From Aromatoleum toluclasticum ATCC 700605 (GTDB taxonomy: Bacteria; Pseudomonadota; Gammaproteobacteria; Burkholderiales; Rhodocyclaceae), in contig NZ_KB899495.1 in assembly GCF_000378245.1 (NCBI RefSeq), positions 91,113 through 155,112 on the forward strand: a stretch of 64,000 nt of DNA, read 5' to 3'. Positions 9,265 to 16,549 of the stretch are shown here, one piece after another. The position numbers were made by a program, and so were the translations under genes. The notes under the pieces were generated by a model. It searched no databases. It was not told the DNA's origin and was given only the letters and a program-made list of their open reading frames with translations. Within the stretch, counting starts at the first letter, position 1, and each line of letters opens with the position of its first letter.

Positions 9265-10140
9265 TCACGTCACGGCGGCCGCAGACCGCCCAGCGACGCG
9301 CCAGCCGGCGAGCGTGTGTCCGAGCAGCGCGAGCAGCACCACCATCCCCCCGAACAGCACCCGAGCGCCTGGCGCCTCGCCGAGCAGCCACCACACCCAC
9401 AGCGGGCCGAGCACGACTTCGAGCAGGAGCAGCAAGCCGACCTCGGCGGCACCGATGCGTCGCGGCCCGAGTTGCACGAGCATGAAGCCCAGCGGCAGCA
9501 GCAACAGCGCCATTGCCGCGAGCGCGGCGAACTCGCCGGCGTCGAGGCGCGGCGCGCCACCCAGCGCGAACGCTGCGAACGAGGCCAGCAGCGCCCCCGG
9601 CAGCAGAGCCGGGCTCATGTCGACGAGCGGGCGGCTGCGCGCGAGCGCGAGGTTCGCGGCGAACAGCGCGGCCGCGGCGAGCGCCAGCAGGTTGCCCGGC
9701 AGGCTCGCGCCGGGAGCATCGTCGGAGACGATCAGCACGATGCCGGCGACGCACACCAGGATCGCCGCAAGGTCGCGGCGCGACAGGCGCTCGCCGAGCC
9801 AGACCCAGGCGATGAGCCCGGCGACCAAGGGCGAGACGCTGTAGATCAGCAAGGTGCTCGCCGCACCGGCGAGGTTCATCGCCGTGACGTAGCACATCGT
9901 GCTCGCCGCGTAGCTCAGCGCGCAGCCCGCGCCAGTCCAGCCGCAGCGCGCGAGCGCTCGCGGCAGCGCGGTGCGATAGCGCAGCCCGAGCAGCACCCCG
10001 AGGCCTGCCGCCATCATCAAGGCGCGCCATGCGAGGACGTGCAGCGCATCGGCACTCACCCAGCGCAGCACGAACGCATCGGGCGACATCAGCAGCACGC
10101 CGGCTGCGGTCATCAACAAGCCCTTCTGCCGTTCCTGCAC
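9265..10140 (-). CDS. EamA/RhaT-family (DMT superfamily) inner-membrane transporter
   Basis: A protein of 291 aa with about ten predicted membrane segments in two EamA repeats, for example LIYSVSPLVAGLIAWVWLGE at the end of repeat 1 and GLLLLLEVVLGPLWVWWLLG in repeat 2. The start is taken as the GTG at 10140, which has an AAGGAG Shine-Dalgarno 7 bp upstream; the longer reading adds 27 Arg/Pro-rich residues unlike a membrane protein. Family members export amino acids, metabolites or drugs; the substrate cannot be told here. It lies just beyond the porin gene in the same direction. Confidence 0.85.
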   Translation of the reverse strand: MQERQKGLLMTAAGVLLMSPDAFVLRWVSADALHVLAWRALMMAAGLGVLLGLRYRTALPRALARCGWTGAGCALSYAASTMCYVTAMNLAGAASTLLIYSVSPLVAGLIAWVWLGERLSRRDLAAILVCVAGIVLIVSDDAPGASLPGNLLALAAAALFAANLALARSRPLVDMSPALLPGALLASFAAFALGGAPRLDAGEFAALAAMALLLLPLGFMLVQLGPRRIGAAEVGLLLLLEVVLGPLWVWWLLGEAPGARVLFGGMVVLLALLGHTLAGWRVAGRSAAAVT

Positions 10141-10221
10141 GGCGCTCTCCTTGTCGTTGCGCGAGGGTCCACAAATGCGCCGCCACGGCGATCGCGGCGG
10201 CGCTGAGGGCGAAGCGCGCAA

Positions 10222-11487
10222 TCAGAACGCGTACTTCGCCGCGGCTTGGAAGCGCAGCGCGCGCGCCGATTCGCCGTCCTGCGTCTCCTTGGCCGCGCGC
10301 GAGACCTCGAACGCCAGCGTGACTGGCTCGGACAGCTTATAGAAGTGGCTGAAGTGGATGCTCTCGAGCTTGCGCGTCGAGGTCGGGAACAAGGCCTCGG
10401 GGCGATCGCCGTGCACCTGGCCGTAGGACAGCGAGGAGCTGAACCGGCTGGTCCAGTCGTGCGTGAGCGCGACGTTGAATCCGCGCGCGCGGATCGTCTC
10501 GAGCGAGCCGTCGGCCTTGATGTAGGCCGCGCCGATACCCGCCGATCCGTCGGACTCGCCGCTCGCGGAATACACGTAGCGGCCGACGCCGTCACCCCAG
10601 ATGACGCCACCCATCAGCCGCGTCGCCGCACCGAGGGCAACGTTGCCGGCAAGCATCAGGCCGTAGCCGGTCACCGCGTCGTCGTTCGCGCCGTCGTCAT
10701 AGGCGAGGCGGCGCAGCACCGCGCCGGCCTCGAGTGCCGCCTTGTCGCCGCTCCAGCTGTAGCGCGCCGTCAGATCCGGCGCCGTATCCTTCGCGTCGGC
10801 GAAGCCCGTGCCTTCCGGGTTCTCGGCCGAGAACGACAGGCTGCCCGCACCGAGCGGCAGCGTATAGCGCAGCTGGGCCTGGCGCAGAAAGCTGACGCCG
10901 ACCGGCCCATCAAAGTCGACGGTCGCCGGATAGGCCGCGAAGTGCATGAAGTTCGACCAGGTCTGGCCCGCGAGCACGCCGCCCAGCTCGCCGTAGGCGT
11001 GGCGGATGCGGAAGTTGCGCGAGTTGGAGAACAGCTCGTTGCCGCCGGCGCCGAAGAAGTCGGCTTCGAGGTGGGTACGTAGCGACCCCATGTCGGTCGC
11101 GGTCGTGGTCTTCACGAACAGGCGCGACTCCCGCGCGTGCATTCGGAAATGGCCGTCCTTGGAACTGCCGCTAGTGGACAATCCGTCGACGAAGAGCGTA
11201 TCGCCCAGATCCTGGTCGCGGTCATAGATCGCATCGAGCTTGAGGTAGCCGCCGATCTGCACCGAGGTCTTCGAGCCCGGCAGCTTGAAGCTGCCGGGAG
11301 TGTCGCCGCCAGTGACGACATTGCCCGCCTTCAGGGCCGCCTCCCCTTCGCGGCCGGATTTCTCGATTTGGTCGATGCGCGCCTGCAGGCGATTGAGTTG
11401 CTCGCGCAGCGCCTCGATCGAATTGTCCTGTGCGAACGCGGGGCTAACTGCCAATACGGCGGCAACGCCGGCAAGTACATGTTTCAT
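10222..11487 (-). CDS. DcaP-like trimeric outer-membrane porin
   Basis: A 421-aa outer-membrane beta-barrel. It has a signal peptide (MKHVLAGVAAVLAVSPAFA), then a short coiled coil (EALREQLNRLQARIDQIEK), then a barrel opening with VQIGGYLKLDAIYD and ending in a C-terminal Phe (AAKYAF), the outer-membrane insertion signature. The coiled coil before the barrel is the hallmark of DcaP-type porins, which admit dicarboxylates and similar anions. The ATG at 11487 has a GAGG Shine-Dalgarno; an open frame continues upstream but is not coding-like. About 160 bp upstream is a palindrome (11647-11671). Confidence 0.88.
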   Translation of the reverse strand: MKHVLAGVAAVLAVSPAFAQDNSIEALREQLNRLQARIDQIEKSGREGEAALKAGNVVTGGDTPGSFKLPGSKTSVQIGGYLKLDAIYDRDQDLGDTLFVDGLSTSGSSKDGHFRMHARESRLFVKTTTATDMGSLRTHLEADFFGAGGNELFSNSRNFRIRHAYGELGGVLAGQTWSNFMHFAAYPATVDFDGPVGVSFLRQAQLRYTLPLGAGSLSFSAENPEGTGFADAKDTAPDLTARYSWSGDKAALEAGAVLRRLAYDDGANDDAVTGYGLMLAGNVALGAATRLMGGVIWGDGVGRYVYSASGESDGSAGIGAAYIKADGSLETIRARGFNVALTHDWTSRFSSSLSYGQVHGDRPEALFPTSTRKLESIHFSHFYKLSEPVTLAFEVSRAAKETQDGESARALRFQAAAKYAF

Positions 11488-12225
11488 CGTCTGCCTCACT
11501 CCACTGTTTGAAATTGCGACGCCCTTCTCACGGGGCGCCATCAGGAGACAGGCGCACACATCCATGCCACTGAAAAACGTGGATTTCAAACCTGAAAGAG
11601 GTGTGCGGCCGTCGCGAGCAAGACTACGAAGGCTGCAGCGGGAATCGAAATATCCTAGTACGCGATATTTCTTTGCACTGGCGTAGAAGCCTTGGCATTC
11701 GGATGATGGCAAATGCGAGAGGCTAACCGGATCGCGCTCCACCTGCGCCCTTAGCGACTCGGCGGTCTTTCCCGGCCCCAGCAGGATTGTCTTGATGCCG
11801 GTAGCGCTCTTCTGGAACCCCAATGCCGGTTGGTCATAGACGGGAAGACAAAAAGCACGTCCATGACCGCCAAGAGGATGCGAACATCGCGGTCGTGCGA
11901 GTTTTCGAACGGCTCTTTCGTGTTGCTCATCCGCGCCGTCATGCCCATCACGTTCGCTGAGGAAGATCAGACGCGTTTTGTTGCGCTGACGCAGGCCGGG
12001 TTCAGGACCATTCACCCCGGCAGCGCGATCCGCTTCGGGTTGAGGCCGCTGGAGTTTTCGGCGTGGTTAAAGAGGGAGGCTGGACGTGCTTGAGCGGGTA
12101 ACGAGCCAAGGGCAGGCAATGCGGTCGATCTGCTGTCGCTCCTCGCCCCCTTGACCGTCGGCAAATCATGCCGATGAAATATGAGCACTGGAGAGTATTT
12201 AGTAGAACGGCCGACTTTTGAAAAA
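11488..12225. other. Stretch without a convincing gene; holds porin upstream region and a palindrome
   Basis: No open frame here has coding character. The first 80 bp on the minus strand carry the porin leader. An inverted repeat GAAATATC (11647-11654) / GATATTTC (11664-11671) with a 9-bp spacer lies about 160 bp upstream of the porin ATG and could be an operator. Around 11750-11950 the minus strand carries short fragments in two frames that read like a decayed protein (ILLAVMDVLFVFP, ALGFQKSATGIKTILLGPGK) but could not be assigned. Confidence 0.5.
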
Positions 12226-12247
12226 ACGGCACCCCGAAGGGTGCCGT
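12226..12247 (-). terminator. Intrinsic terminator behind the tRNA-like sequence
   Basis: On the minus strand, ACGGCACCC - TTCG - GGGTGCCGT is followed directly by six T residues: a 9-bp stem with a stable UUCG-type loop, a textbook intrinsic terminator. It lies about 16 bp behind the CCA-like end of the tRNA-like sequence at 12263-12326, so it probably once served an RNA gene at this position. Confidence 0.8.
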
Positions 12248-12262
12248 AATTCCTTGATTTTA

Positions 12263-12326
12263 TGGGGCGACATACCGGGATCGAACCGGCGACACCTGGA
12301 GCCACAAGACCGGACTCTAAACCAAC
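12263..12326 (-). pseudogene. Truncated tRNA-like sequence (3' half, His-like anticodon loop)
   Basis: Read on the minus strand, a T arm (GCCGG-TTCGATC-CCGGT) and an acceptor 3' strand ending CGCCCCA can be drawn. An anticodon loop TTGTGGC (GTG, His-like) and a D-loop-like GTTGGTTTAGAGTCC precede them. The 5' side of the anticodon stem does not pair and no 5' acceptor strand is found, so this is not a functional tRNA. C before CCA and the GTG loop both suggest tRNA-His. A related copy lies at 44988-45039. Integrative elements often use tRNA 3' halves as attachment sites. Confidence 0.5.
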
Positions 12327-12330
12327 AAAT

Positions 12331-12432
12331 CAAATACTTGCGTGACTTTTCTTTCAAAACAACGTCTCGCCATACCCAGTAACGGCGCGGAACGTCGGCG
12401 GAGTTTTGAAAGGTCGTCGGGCGTAAATTGAC
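12331..12432. repeat. Dispersed 102-bp repeat, copy A
   Basis: First of three copies (others 35484-35585 and 45057-45157). All share CTTTTCTTTCAAAACAAC, an AACGGCGCGGAAC centre and a final GTYGGGC/GTTAGGC-like end. Internal inverted repeat: CTTTCAAAAC (12351-12360) and GTTTTGAAAG (12403-12412). On the minus strand all three copies also keep the reading VVLKEK, so a decayed coding origin is possible too. Confidence 0.8.
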
Positions 12433-12505
12433 TGATTCCGATGTCCTGATCCAAACGACAGTCACCACCGGGTGCTACCACGTAATCACCACTCGGATCG
12501 ATCGA

Positions 12506-12592
12506 CGAGAACAGCCGCACGGCCGCGTCCTCAGCAAGATCCGATGGGTCCTCGAGCACACTCTCAGATGGGCGCGGCTGACGCCTGAATGA
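12506..12592 (+). pseudogene. IS5-family-like transposase C-terminal remnant
   Basis: The plus strand reads REQPHGRVLSKIRWVLEHTL and ends at TGA 12590-12592. HG..L.K.RWV.E.T resembles the C-terminal block of IS5-type DDE transposases (HGSGLGK.RWVVERT), where the E is the third catalytic residue. A homologous stretch with mostly conservative changes is at 45229-45300. No intact transposase or terminal repeats are present. Other short-motif matches could produce the same look. Confidence 0.4.
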
Positions 12593-12611
12593 ACTCCTGA
12601 GCCCCGTCTGG

Positions 12612-12842
12612 TCAGGAGGGATGCCGAGCCAGCCGCGTGGTGTCGAAATTCTCGGGTGGAATCAACTCACGGGTGCCGGGTATCGTTCCCGGCCGACCGA
12701 GCATGGGATATCGGGCCAACTGGAATGCCGCGTCGCTGAATAGTTCATCCAGCCTGGCCGCCGCCGGTGGGCTATCGGCCGCGATGTAATCCCAGATGTC
12801 GGCACGGTCCCGCTGCGCCTCAAGCGTCCAGACGACCCTCAC
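12612..12842 (-). CDS. ParE/RelE-family toxin of a type II toxin-antitoxin pair
   Basis: A small 76-aa protein with the ParE/RelE start (MRVVWTLEAQRDRADIWDYI) and LARYPMLGRPG, the typical second block of plasmid-stabilisation toxins. The normal C-terminal strands are short: family members run to about 90-100 aa, and this one ends soon after RELIPPENFDTTR. It may therefore be truncated or frameshifted at its 3' end. The antitoxin gene overlaps its start by 4 bp on the same strand. Proteins of this family poison gyrase or cleave mRNA; which applies is not visible. Confidence 0.75.
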   Translation of the reverse strand: MRVVWTLEAQRDRADIWDYIAADSPPAAARLDELFSDAAFQLARYPMLGRPGTIPGTRELIPPENFDTTRLARHPS

Positions 12843-13111
12843 GCCCGGCTCGTCAACTTGGCGCGCCGGGCGGCGAACTCGGCTTCGACCTCATCGTTCG
12901 AGTGACCTTGGCCCGCCTGCATCGAAGCCGGACCGGCCTCGACCTTGCGGCGCAGGAACTCGTCGTACTCGCGCGCCTCACGCTGCCGCTGAACGAACTC
13001 GCGCATCAGTTCGCGCAGCACCTGCGATACCGGGCGATGGGCGGCCTCGGCCATGAACTCGGCGTGCAGCTCGAACTCCAGCTTCATCGTAAAAACGGCT
13101 TGTTTCGGCAT
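12839..13111 (-). CDS. Antitoxin partner of the ParE/RelE-like toxin
   Basis: A 90-aa protein (MPKQAVFTMKLEFELHAEFM...) with a ribbon-helix-helix-like N-terminal half and a charged, probably disordered toxin-binding C-terminus (NDEVEAEFAARRAKL). Its stop overlaps the toxin start (ATGA type), the usual antitoxin-first order. The ATG at 13111 is chosen. An in-frame GTG at 13150 overlaps the stop of the upstream gene and would add 13 residues. As in other TA modules it probably represses its own promoter; no clear operator was found. Confidence 0.8.
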   Translation of the reverse strand: MPKQAVFTMKLEFELHAEFMAEAAHRPVSQVLRELMREFVQRQREAREYDEFLRRKVEAGPASMQAGQGHSNDEVEAEFAARRAKLTSRA

Positions 13112-13146
13112 GATCAACACCGTGACCGGCGCGTTGGCGGGGATAC

Positions 13147-13446
13147 TCACTGGGCGACCATCGCCTGCAGGGTCACCCGCTGCGGCCTCTCTCCCTTTAC
13201 GCGGAGATTGGCCGTGCCCGTGACACCCTCGACGGCGACCGGCTTGTCCTGATGATCGGCGACGAAGATCTGCACCCGATCCGGCTTCAGCACCAGTTCG
13301 ACCCGATAGCCGCCCGACTCGGCGACCAGGCCGCCGTGGGGCGGCACGAGTTTGGCGAGCTCCGATTCGGAGTGCGCCCATGCCAGGCTGGCCAGGGCCA
13401 CGGCCACGGCCACCGACGCAAACCTCTTGAATGACAGGCCGATCAT
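13147..13446 (-). CDS. Small periplasmic protein with PHGG motif, function unknown
   Basis: A 99-aa protein. The signal peptide (ending ASLAWAHS) is followed by LVPPHGGLVAESGGYRVELV and a beta-rich remainder (FVADHQDKPV...GTANLRVKG). Short secreted proteins of this make-up commonly sit beside metal-efflux or cytochrome-biogenesis genes and the PHGG segment might bind metal, but no function is established. The start ATG at 13446 has an AAGGAG Shine-Dalgarno. It follows the CcdA-like gene by 33 bp in the same direction, so the two probably form an operon. Confidence 0.7.
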   Translation of the reverse strand: MIGLSFKRFASVAVAVALASLAWAHSESELAKLVPPHGGLVAESGGYRVELVLKPDRVQIFVADHQDKPVAVEGVTGTANLRVKGERPQRVTLQAMVAQ

Positions 13447-13479
13447 TTGCCCGCTCCTTTTCCCCATGCACGCCGCCGC

Positions 13480-14363
13480 TCACATCGGCCCGATGCCGAC
13501 GGGAATCAGGCTGACGCCCCACAGGACGAAGATCGCGATCACCCATGCCAGGCCGGGCGTGACCTTGCGACCGTTCGTCCACCAGTACCAGAGCACGATC
13601 CCGAGGGTCAGCACGATGAAGGACGCCAGCATCACCAGCGCCCAGCCGATGAACCGGTCCACCGCCTCCTTGCGCTTGAGCAGACCCGGCAGGGCGTTCA
13701 CGCCGAGGATGCCGAGCACCGACAGGAACACGAGCGGCAACGCGCGCCCGATGCCGTTCATTCCCATGAGCCAGAACCAGTCCCAGCTGTTGCCGGTGCC
13801 GGCGATGTAGATCAGCAGCACGTAGGTGATGGGGTTCGGGCAGCCGACCCCGGCGTTGCCGAGGAAAAGGCCGAGGAAGAATACCTTCAGGTATTCGGAG
13901 CGCTCGTCGATGAATTTCGGTATGTGCGTGTAGGCGGGCAGCTCGAATTTGATCAGTTTCAGTTCCGACAGCCCGAAGAGCATCGCTGCGATGCCGGCCA
14001 GCACGTACATGATTCGCGTCGCCTGGCCCAGTCCGAGGTATCTGCCGATCAGGGCGACCGCGACCCCGTAGAAGCCGAGCGTGATGGCGAGTCCAGGCCG
14101 AACAGAACGGCCATGGCCAGGCCCTTGCGGTAGCCCTCCGCCATGCTCAGCGGTACGATGATGAAGGCGAGCGGCAGCGTGCACGGTAGAAAGATGTTCG
14201 ACACGCCGCCCGAGAAGGACAGCGTCGCGGTCGCCGCCGTCGTCGTGCTCGTCGACAAGTACACGAGCGACAGGATGATCGCAGAGAGCAGCGCGAAGGC
14301 GAGGCTCACGAAGACGACGCGCATGCGCTTTTCCGCCTCGCTGAGAGTCGAATCGGCGTTCAT
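13480..14363 (-). pseudogene. CcdA/DsbD-type membrane thiol-disulfide transporter, frameshifted
   Basis: Two overlapping frames together give one protein of about 294 aa. The first runs from ATG 14363 (GGAGGAG Shine-Dalgarno) through FLPCTLPLAFIIVPLSMAEG to VLFGL. The second resumes GLAITLGFYGVAVALIG and ends at 13480. Adding one G near 14093-14095 restores the family sequence. The paired cysteines are present (LPCTLP and GVGCPNP), typical of CcdA-like proteins that pass electrons across the membrane to periplasmic thiol partners. The break is either a real one-base deletion or a sequencing error; nothing else in the gene is damaged. Confidence 0.8.
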
Positions 14364-14444
14364 GACGTTCTCCTCCGATTCCGTTGTTATGCGCTCCGAG
14401 CCCGGCCGCTCAGCCGGGAGATGCGCGGCCCCCATGCCGACGCC

Positions 14445-14705
14445 TCATCTTCCGCCCCAGCGCTGCTGCAGGAAGTTGTGGATCGGCACATAGGCGACGC
14501 CCGCGTACAGGCCATACACGAAGCTCTCCACCAGCCCGAGCAGGAACGACGTCCAGCTCAGCCACTTGAAGCCGGGCAGCACCTGTTCGAGGAACGCGTG
14601 CATATGCAGGCTCTCGGGTACCGCCAGTCCATATGCCACGCACAGCACGAAGGTGAATGCCCCCCATATACCCAAGGCCACGGAAACAACTTTCATGTTG
14701 AGCAT
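14445..14705 (-). CDS. DUF5676-family small membrane protein (copy 1)
   Basis: An 86-aa protein with two or more membrane segments (VSVALGIWGAFTFVLCVAYG and FLLGLVESFVYGLYAGV) and the C-terminal block [13 protein letters not shown] second copy at 20999-21250 is about two-thirds identical and ends in the same block. The family has no known function and often sits beside YHS-domain and metal-resistance genes. It follows the YHS gene after 4 bp, so the two are coexpressed. Confidence 0.85.
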   Translation of the reverse strand: MLNMKVVSVALGIWGAFTFVLCVAYGLAVPESLHMHAFLEQVLPGFKWLSWTSFLLGLVESFVYGLYAGVAYVPIHNFLQQRWGGR

Positions 14706-14709
14706 GGCG

Positions 14710-14910
14710 TCACCTCTTGTCGCTATGGGAAGCCCCGCAGCCGCAGTGGCCCGACTCGCGGTTCACGGCGCCGGCGAACTTCTCCGGCGCGGCGGCAAAG
14801 GTCCGACGGCAAGCCTCGGAGCAGAAATAGTAGGTATGTCCGGCGTGCTGCGCAGTCGCCGCCGCGTGCGCGGGCTCCACTTCCATGTTGCATACGGGAT
14901 CTCTTGCCAT
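14710..14910 (-). CDS. Small YHS-domain protein
   Basis: A 66-aa stand-alone YHS domain: MARDPVCNMEV, then GHTYYFCSEACRRTFAAAPE, ending in a Cys/His tail (GHCGCGASH). The DPVCNMEV and YYFCSxxC pattern gives the conserved Cys positions thought to bind metal; the same domain occurs in copper ATPases and heavy-metal proteins. The start ATG at 14910 is preceded by GGAGG. It overlaps nothing and leads directly into the DUF5676 gene, forming a two-gene unit. Metal specificity cannot be read from sequence. Confidence 0.9.
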   Translation of the reverse strand: MARDPVCNMEVEPAHAAATAQHAGHTYYFCSEACRRTFAAAPEKFAGAVNRESGHCGCGASHSDKR

Positions 14911-14976
14911 GATGCACCTCCTCCACATTACGGCCACGCGCGCTGCAAGTAGCGCCGCGCGTGGCCCCTGTTCCTG

Positions 14977-16353
14977 TCAGCTTCCGCCGCGCGGCTGGTT
15001 CGGCCCCCGGTCCCCGGCCACCCGCTCGCGATAGAGATCGCGCCGCGTGAGCGGCACGGGTGGCGGCGCCTTCGCGCGCTTCGACACCAGGATCTGATAG
15101 ACGCCCACCCCGCCCTGCGCGAATTCGTGCGCGCACGCGGCCATGTAGAGCCGCCAGACGCGGAAAACCTCCGGGCTCACATGCCCGAGCGCTTCGCGCC
15201 GCCGCGCTTCCAGCCGTTCGCCCCAGTGCCGCAACGTGAGCGCGTAGTGGGGACGCAGACCTTCCACGTCCCAGATCTCGAAACCGACCCGCTCCATTGC
15301 GCGCTGCACGTTGCTCACGGTATCGAGCTCGCCGTCGGGGAAGACGTAGCGGTTGATGAAGCGTGTGCCGACCGAATCCGGCCAGCCTTCCCGATCGTGG
15401 GTGATGCCGTGATTGAGGAACAGGCCGCCGTCGCGCAGCAGGCGGTGCGCGCTCGAGAAATAGGTCGGCAGGTTGCGCAGCCCGACATGCTCGAACATGC
15501 CGACGCTCGCGATCTTGTCGAATCGCCCCGCTTCATCGATATCGCGGTAATCCTTCAGCTCGACGCTCACCCGCCCCCCGAGGCCGGCCTCGGCGATGCG
15601 GCGCCGCGTGTAGTCGAACTGGTTGCGACTCAGGGTGACTCCGTGCGCCTCCACGCCATAGTGCGTCGCGGCCCAGCACAACAGTGCCCCCCAGCCGCAG
15701 CCGATATCGAGCAGGCGCTCCCCCGCAGTCAGGCGCAGCTTGCGGCACAGCAAGTCGAGCTTGTTGCGCTGCGCCCGCTCGAGGCTCTCGTCGGGCTGCT
15801 CGAAGTAGGCGCAGGAGTACACCATCTGTTCGTCGAGCCACAGCCGATAGAAATCGTTCGACACGTCATAGTGGAAGGCGATGGCTTGACCGTCACGACG
15901 ACGGGAGTGCTTGAGCAGCGTGCTTCCAGCCTCCCAGCGCCTGCCGCAAGCGTCCGGCCATGCGGTCGCCGCGCGCCGCGGCAGCGCGAGCGCACGGGCG
16001 AGCAGCGCCAGTTTTGTCGATGGGCGCAGGCGCAGGGCAGCGAAGTGCTCCTTCAGCGCGAGCACATCTGAAAAATCGCCTTCGACATCCACCGTACCGC
16101 GCACATAGGCGTCCGCCAGGCGCAACGGGTCGCGTGTGAGGATCAGCTCGCGCAGCACCCGTGCATCGTGGATGAGCAGAGTGCAACGCGGCCGGCCGTC
16201 TCCGAATTCAAGGGTCACGCCATTCCACAGCCGCACTGCAGGCGCCGCGCCGGCGCCGCCCAGCAGGGGCTCGAGGATGCGCCGCGCCCCCACCGCATCA
16301 GCGCGCTCGGCTTCTGCGACCGAGATATCTCGCCTGTCGGCAACCATCGTCAT
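14977..16353 (-). CDS. cfa: Cyclopropane-fatty-acyl-phospholipid synthase
   Basis: A 458-aa SAM-dependent enzyme that adds a methylene bridge to unsaturated acyl chains of membrane phospholipids. Visible motifs: lipid-binding N-terminal domain, IAFHYDVSNDFYRLWLD, the SAM site LLDIGCGWGALL, VTLSRNQFDYTRRRI, and ASVGMFEHVG. Length is slightly above the E. coli enzyme (382 aa). Its ATG overlaps the stop of a 51-aa ORF (ATGA), which follows a UbiB-like gene, so cfa is probably the last gene of the unit driven from the promoter at 18.4 kb. CFA formation is a known acid/solvent stress response. Confidence 0.93.
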   Translation of the reverse strand: MTMVADRRDISVAEAERADAVGARRILEPLLGGAGAAPAVRLWNGVTLEFGDGRPRCTLLIHDARVLRELILTRDPLRLADAYVRGTVDVEGDFSDVLALKEHFAALRLRPSTKLALLARALALPRRAATAWPDACGRRWEAGSTLLKHSRRRDGQAIAFHYDVSNDFYRLWLDEQMVYSCAYFEQPDESLERAQRNKLDLLCRKLRLTAGERLLDIGCGWGALLCWAATHYGVEAHGVTLSRNQFDYTRRRIAEAGLGGRVSVELKDYRDIDEAGRFDKIASVGMFEHVGLRNLPTYFSSAHRLLRDGGLFLNHGITHDREGWPDSVGTRFINRYVFPDGELDTVSNVQRAMERVGFEIWDVEGLRPHYALTLRHWGERLEARRREALGHVSPEVFRVWRLYMAACAHEFAQGGVGVYQILVSKRAKAPPPVPLTRRDLYRERVAGDRGPNQPRGGS

Positions 16354-16505
16354 CTCCTCCTGCTCGAAGCTTCCTCGTTACGACGCCCGGTCTGCTGCGT
16401 CGCCCGTGCCGGCCGCCCTGCCCCCGCGGCGCCGAGATACACCGGAAAGACCGTTGCGATCGACACCCCGAGTACCCTCGAGATGAATATCTTGTGGATC
16501 CCCAT
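16350..16505 (-). CDS. Putative 51-aa membrane microprotein between ubiB-like gene and cfa
   Basis: An ORF MGIHKIFISRVLGVSIATVF... with one hydrophobic segment and a basic tail. It has an AAGGA Shine-Dalgarno about 9 bp before the ATG and its stop overlaps the cfa ATG (ATGA), which suggests translational coupling. No family was recognised. Position and coupling argue for a real gene; its small size and Arg-rich tail argue for caution. Confidence 0.5.
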   Translation of the reverse strand: MGIHKIFISRVLGVSIATVFPVYLGAAGAGRPARATQQTGRRNEEASSRRR

Positions 16506-16549
16506 GGCAGCAATTTCCTTGCAATTGTCGTGACGTAGAGGCCTTCGTC

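Noticed and set aside
12263..12326. Functional tRNA-His gene
   Set aside because: A T arm and GTG-like anticodon loop can be drawn, but the anticodon stem does not pair and there is no 5' acceptor strand. Recorded as a truncated tRNA-like sequence.
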